NCBI GenBank assembly: GCA_002336985.1
Contig: DDFE01000005.1
Location: 16,101-25,280 of the forward strand
Reading direction: 5' to 3'
DNA: 9,180 nt
DNA from: Sphingomonadales bacterium UBA1936
GTDB taxonomy: Bacteria; Pseudomonadota; Alphaproteobacteria; Sphingomonadales; Sphingomonadaceae
Program-made: the position numbers and the translations under genes
Notes under the pieces: generated by a model
Seen by the model: only the letters and a program-made list of their open reading frames with translations
Database searches by the model: none
What the model was told of the DNA's origin: nothing
Shown: positions 6,784 to 9,180 of the stretch, in pieces
Numbering within the stretch: position 1 is the first letter of the stretch
Layout: each line of letters opens with the position of its first letter

Positions 6784-8242
6784 AGTTAACGGTCGGACCG
6801 ATCAATGCAGGGGTTTGCGCAGGCGTGTCAACGGTGCGCGTTGCGACCGGCGCCGGTTTAGGGTCGCTGGCCCAGTCATTTACGCTGCGTCTTACCCGCC
6901 GATAGTTCACATTGGGGTCGTAAAGCGGACCGCCGTCGAGGCCCAGATCGTTGACGCCGGCCTTGCCCATCGCCGCCAGCAGGCTGAAGCCCGCGACATA
7001 GGCATTGCGCCGTGCGGTCACGAGATTGACCTGCGCGTTCAGCAATTCCTGTTCGGCGTTCAGGATATCGAGGATCGACCGCGTACCGACGCTATTTTCG
7101 GCGCGGACGCCCTCCAGCGACAGTTCGGCTGCCGATACAGCGGTCTGGAAATAGGTGATCAGCTGGTTCGACGCGACCCAGGCCGAATAGGCCGACCGTG
7201 TCTGTGCGATCAGCCCGCGCTCGGTCGCGGTCACGGTCTCGATCGACTGCGATTCCAGCGCTTGTGCCTGGCGGACCTGCGCGCCCGGCAGTCCGCCCTG
7301 GAAGATCGGGAGCGTCGCCTGCACGCCGACGGTCGTCGCACGGAACGACTGGCTGGGCGCGGTCGGCCCGGCACCGAGCGAACTCAGCGACCCGAGATAG
7401 TCGGTATACCCCTCGCTCGCGAAGGCCGAGAGCTTGGGCAGGCGGTTCGACCGCGCGACCTTGGTATCATAAACGGTCGCATCGCGGCGCAGCTTCGCCG
7501 CGGCGAGGCCGGGATTGCTGTCGATCGCCACGGTCACCGCAAGATCGGGCGATCCCGGAAGGTTCGGCAAAGGCGGCGGCGGCTCAAGTGCCGACGGCGG
7601 GTTGCCGACCAGCTGGATGTAGCTTTCCTTGCTCGCGATCAGTTGTGCGTCGGCGCTTTCCAGCTGCCCCTGCGCCAGCGCCAGGCGCGATTCGGACTGG
7701 GCGACGTCAGTGCGGGTCAGATCGCCGATCTGGAACCGGTCGCGCGTCGCGTCGAGGTTCGTACGGAGCACGGCCACCTGTTTCTGGTTCAATGCCACGA
7801 TCGCCGAATCGCGAATGACGTTCATGTATGCCGCGACCACCTGCGAAAAGACGCTCGCCTCGGTGTCGCGCAAGCCGGATTGTCCGGCGGCGACGCGTGT
7901 TTCGGCGGCGCGCGTCGAGTTCGCGACGGCCCCGCCCTGGTAGACAGGGACCGACAATGTCGCATTCGCCTGGAATTGCCGCGCCGGGGTCGTGCCGCCA
8001 CTGGATCCGCTTTCGACGAACTCGTTGAACGACGATGTCCCGCTGACACCCGGAAGTCCCCGTGAACGCGCAATCGGCACATTCTCGTCGGTCGCCCGCT
8101 GTCCTGCGCGCGCACCGGTAATGGTGGGATTGGTGTTATACGCCTTGGCGAGTGCTTCGCGCAGCGTTTCCGCATTCGACGGCGTCAGCGGCATCGCGGC
8201 TGAAACCAGCAAGACAGCGGAAAAAACCCCACGCATTCTCAT
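6782..8242 (-). CDS. TolC-family outer membrane export protein
   Basis: Outer membrane channel of the TolC/type I secretion family, which forms a trimeric beta-barrel and periplasmic alpha-tunnel and docks onto inner-membrane exporters. Seen: 486 residues from the ATG at 8242. A signal peptide with basic start MRMRG and hydrophobic core AVLLVSAAM is followed by probable cleavage after SNA (about residue 24). The mature protein begins ETLREALAKAYNTNP, the usual TolC-family start. Duplicated helical/strand units are visible (SVPVYQGGAVANSTRAAETR in the first half, TLPIFQGGLPGAQVRQAQAL in the second). The family block AEQELLNAQVNLVTARRNAY begins near residue 396. A Pro/Ala-rich tail of about 50 residues follows. 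An earlier in-frame start at 8389 exists but would overlap the upstream gene and bury the signal peptide. The chosen start has GGGAA eight bases upstream and lies 25 bases after the Pcm-like gene. No adaptor or ABC exporter is in view, so its pump partner is unknown. Confidence 0.93.
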   Translation of the reverse strand: MRMRGVFSAVLLVSAAMPLTPSNAETLREALAKAYNTNPTITGARAGQRATDENVPIARSRGLPGVSGTSSFNEFVESGSSGGTTPARQFQANATLSVPVYQGGAVANSTRAAETRVAAGQSGLRDTEASVFSQVVAAYMNVIRDSAIVALNQKQVAVLRTNLDATRDRFQIGDLTRTDVAQSESRLALAQGQLESADAQLIASKESYIQLVGNPPSALEPPPPLPNLPGSPDLAVTVAIDSNPGLAAAKLRRDATVYDTKVARSNRLPKLSAFASEGYTDYLGSLSSLGAGPTAPSQSFRATTVGVQATLPIFQGGLPGAQVRQAQALESQSIETVTATERGLIAQTRSAYSAWVASNQLITYFQTAVSAAELSLEGVRAENSVGTRSILDILNAEQELLNAQVNLVTARRNAYVAGFSLLAAMGKAGVNDLGLDGGPLYDPNVNYRRVRRSVNDWASDPKPAPVATRTVDTPAQTPALIGPTVN

Positions 8243-8267
8243 CGAAAAATTTCCCGCTCTACCCTGT

Positions 8268-8924
8268 TCAGAATACAAACTCGCGCGCCGGGGCGAACCC
8301 GGGCAGCACGACAGCCTCTGCATCGGCAAAATCGACGACAGCAAAGCTGCTTCCCCCGCGACGCCCCGTCGCCAGTCGCGTGATGCCATCCTTCACGATA
8401 GCGCACGCCAGCTGACCGTCCGCTGACAGCTGGGCAACCAGCGTTTCCGGAACCTGCTCGACCGCACCGTCGATCAGGATCGCGTCATACGGCGCACCCT
8501 CCGGAGCGCCTGACGCCAAGGGCGCATTCTTTATCGTGACACCCGTCGGTGCCAGCGCAATGAGCCCCGCATCGTCTTCTACCGCAACCACCGAGTCGCA
8601 GATTTTCGAGGCAACGGCAGTCGAATAACCGGATGCAGCGCCTACGATCAGCAGCTTGGCTTCAGCGCGCAGCTTCAAAGCGTCGAGCAACCGTGCAGTC
8701 GTCATCGGCGGATTGAGCGAACGCCCCTGCGCCAGCGGAATGCTACGGTCGGAATAGGATACGGCGCGACGTGCCTCGGGCACGAAATCCTCGCGCGGCA
8801 CGCTGCCCATCGCGGAGAGCAGCCGGACGTCCGTCACACCATTGGTGCGCAGCTGGCTGGCGACCATGGCCGCGCGCATGGCAGCGAAATCCGGATTGGC
8901 TGGCGAAGATCGGTCGTTGCTCAC
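8268..8924 (-). CDS. Pcm-like protein (protein-L-isoaspartate O-methyltransferase family, divergent)
   Basis: SAM-dependent methyltransferase fold of the protein-L-isoaspartate O-methyltransferase family, whose classical members methylate isoaspartyl residues in damaged proteins. Seen: 218 residues. The N-terminal block RAAMVASQLRTNGVTDVRLL (17-36) plus VPREDFVPEARR matches the family. SAM-binding motif I is LLIVGAASGYSTAV (91-104), with acidic post-I strand VVAVEDD (112-118). Motif II is AILIDGAVEQVPETLVAQL (148-166). In classical enzymes the segment before motif I reads like GQTISQP and supplies a conserved Thr/Ser. Here it is GRSLNPPMTTARLL (67-80), so the usual serine position is Asn. This is the divergent alphaproteobacterial branch, and repair activity is not assured. 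The start is GTG at 8924, with ACGGGG six bases upstream. It is the first gene of the leftward array, 25 bases before the TolC-family gene. Confidence 0.85.
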   Translation of the reverse strand: MSNDRSSPANPDFAAMRAAMVASQLRTNGVTDVRLLSAMGSVPREDFVPEARRAVSYSDRSIPLAQGRSLNPPMTTARLLDALKLRAEAKLLIVGAASGYSTAVASKICDSVVAVEDDAGLIALAPTGVTIKNAPLASGAPEGAPYDAILIDGAVEQVPETLVAQLSADGQLACAIVKDGITRLATGRRGGSSFAVVDFADAEAVVLPGFAPAREFVF

Positions 8925-8976
8925 TGTGTGCCCCGTCGCATAGCTGTGTTAGTTTTGCAATACACTTGTGAACCGA

Positions 8977-9005
8977 CTTCTAGCTTGCCTGAACAGTCGC
9001 GCCAA
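8977..9005 (-). promoter_or_regulatory. Possible promoter of the leftward array
   Basis: On the minus strand TTGGCG (9005-9000) is separated by exactly 17 bases from TAGAAG (8982-8977), a 4/6 match to the -10 consensus. It lies about 50 bases before the GTG at 8924. A second candidate is TATATT (9029-9024) with a poor -35. Both are weak and not separable by eye. A promoter somewhere in 8925-9082 is expected because the flanking genes diverge. Confidence 0.25.
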
Positions 9006-9029
9006 GCATGTGAGTTGCAGGAGAATATA

Positions 9030-9070
9030 CACATTACGCTGTCATCTCTTGAAGCGCACACTATAATGTG
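9030..9070. promoter_or_regulatory. Inverted repeat CACATTA / TAATGTG in the divergent promoter region
   Basis: CACATTA (9030-9036) and TAATGTG (9064-9070) are perfect 7-base inverted copies with 27 bases between them and about 34 bases centre to centre. The right arm overlaps the plus-strand -10 box. The left arm abuts a TATATT -10-like box on the minus strand. The layout suits a pair of operator half-sites, perhaps for the divergent helix-turn-helix protein, but this is inference and chance is possible in AT-rich DNA. Confidence 0.35.
9039..9067 (+). promoter_or_regulatory. Sigma70-type promoter of the rightward HTH gene
   Basis: CTGTCA (9039-9044, 4 of 6 to TTGACA) and a perfect TATAAT (9062-9067) are separated by exactly 17 bases. 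Transcription would begin around 9074, leaving an untranslated leader of only about 9 bases before the ATG at 9083. The only Shine-Dalgarno-like bases are GGA at 9077-9079, so the message may be nearly leaderless. Confidence 0.6.
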
Positions 9071-9082
9071 ATTATTGGACCC

Positions 9083-9180
9083 ATGAGCACACATCTTATT
9101 GATCGAGTCCGCCGCCTCGTAAGTGATGGCGGCATGTCCCGTTCGGGCCTCGCCCGTGCTGTCGGCCTGCATGCCAACAC
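9083..9180 (+). CDS. Start of a small helix-turn-helix DNA-binding protein (partial, runs off right edge)
   Basis: Seen: ATG at 9083 opens a frame that stays open to the window end, giving 32 residues plus two bases. It begins MSTHLIDRVRRLVSDGGMSR and continues SGLARAVGLHAN. The pattern of a basic helix, then GMSRSGLARAVGLHAN, is the first and turn parts of a Cro/C1-like helix-turn-helix (G-x-S-x-x-x-L-A-x-x-x-G-L). A recognition helix would be expected just beyond the edge. It is the only plus-strand gene in the window, is transcribed divergently from the Pcm-like gene, and is preceded by a good promoter. I recall short proteins of this type in sphingomonads without a named function. It may be an autoregulator acting on the shared intergenic region, but that is inference. 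The C-terminus and full length are not visible. Confidence 0.7.
   Translation, partial: MSTHLIDRVRRLVSDGGMSRSGLARAVGLHAN

Noticed and set aside
6776..8065. Long plus-strand open frame (429 codons) opposite the TolC-family gene
   Set aside because: It is antisense to a well-supported gene, Arg/Gly/Ala-rich with no recognisable domain, and typical of GC-rich antisense shadows.
1687..8242. MATE and TolC-family genes as a single tripartite efflux system
   Set aside because: MATE transporters work alone in the inner membrane, no periplasmic adaptor is present, and the two genes are separated by popZ, valS and ypeA-like genes.
8921..9172. Minus-strand open frame of 83 codons across the divergent region
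   Set aside because: It covers the promoter region and the reverse of the HTH gene, has no Shine-Dalgarno or domain, and its composition is unlike its neighbours.
1..9180. CRISPR, tRNA, rRNA, transposon or phage content
   Set aside because: I saw no regular direct repeats, tRNA-like cloverleaf, rRNA segments, transposase-like proteins or terminal inverted repeats on either strand.

Overview
The window looks like chromosomal DNA of an alphaproteobacterium, most likely a sphingomonad (Sphingomonas or a relative). The evidence is high-GC coding sequence, a PopZ (DUF2497) protein, an alphaproteobacterial Pcm-like protein, a TolC-family outer membrane protein, and protein sequences that read like sphingomonad versions of HemB, ValS and MATE. 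The genus is inferred from recalled family resemblance, not from a search. I see no tRNA, rRNA, CRISPR array, insertion sequence, phage gene or sign of recent transfer.

Layout. Nine genes run leftward on the minus strand as one tight array from about 8924 to the left edge. In transcription order they are a Pcm-like methyltransferase (8924-8268), a TolC-family outer membrane protein (8242-6782), popZ (6763-6218), valS (6175-3521), a YpeA-type GNAT acetyltransferase (3524-3099), a MATE transporter (3084-1687), hemB (1676-690), a RimJ/RimL-type GNAT acetyltransferase (693-157), and the start of a small unidentified protein with a hydrophobic segment (86 to edge). The first eight are separated by at most 42 bases. 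Two junctions (valS/ypeA-like and hemB/GNAT) are 4-base GTGA stop-start overlaps. No internal terminator is visible, so one long operon, perhaps with internal promoters, is likely.

At the right edge an AT-richer intergenic region of 158 bases (8925-9082) separates this array from a divergent plus-strand gene. That gene begins at 9083 and encodes the start of a helix-turn-helix protein. Its promoter has a perfect TATAAT -10 box inside a perfect 7-base inverted repeat.

How the genes fit together. The array is mainly housekeeping: valyl-tRNA charging, the second common step of tetrapyrrole synthesis (Asp-type HemB), polar chromosome anchoring (PopZ), and outer membrane export (TolC family). Two small-molecule or protein acetyltransferases and a drug/sodium-type exporter are inserted among these. 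From memory, the tolC-popZ order is also found in Caulobacter (rsaFb next to popZ), so this part is probably an ancient conserved cluster. I did not find a convincing undescribed system. The points most worth a second look are the embedded popZ gene with its ribosome binding site in a hairpin loop, the divergent Pcm-like enzyme, the divergent promoter region with its inverted repeat, and the unidentified gene at the left edge.
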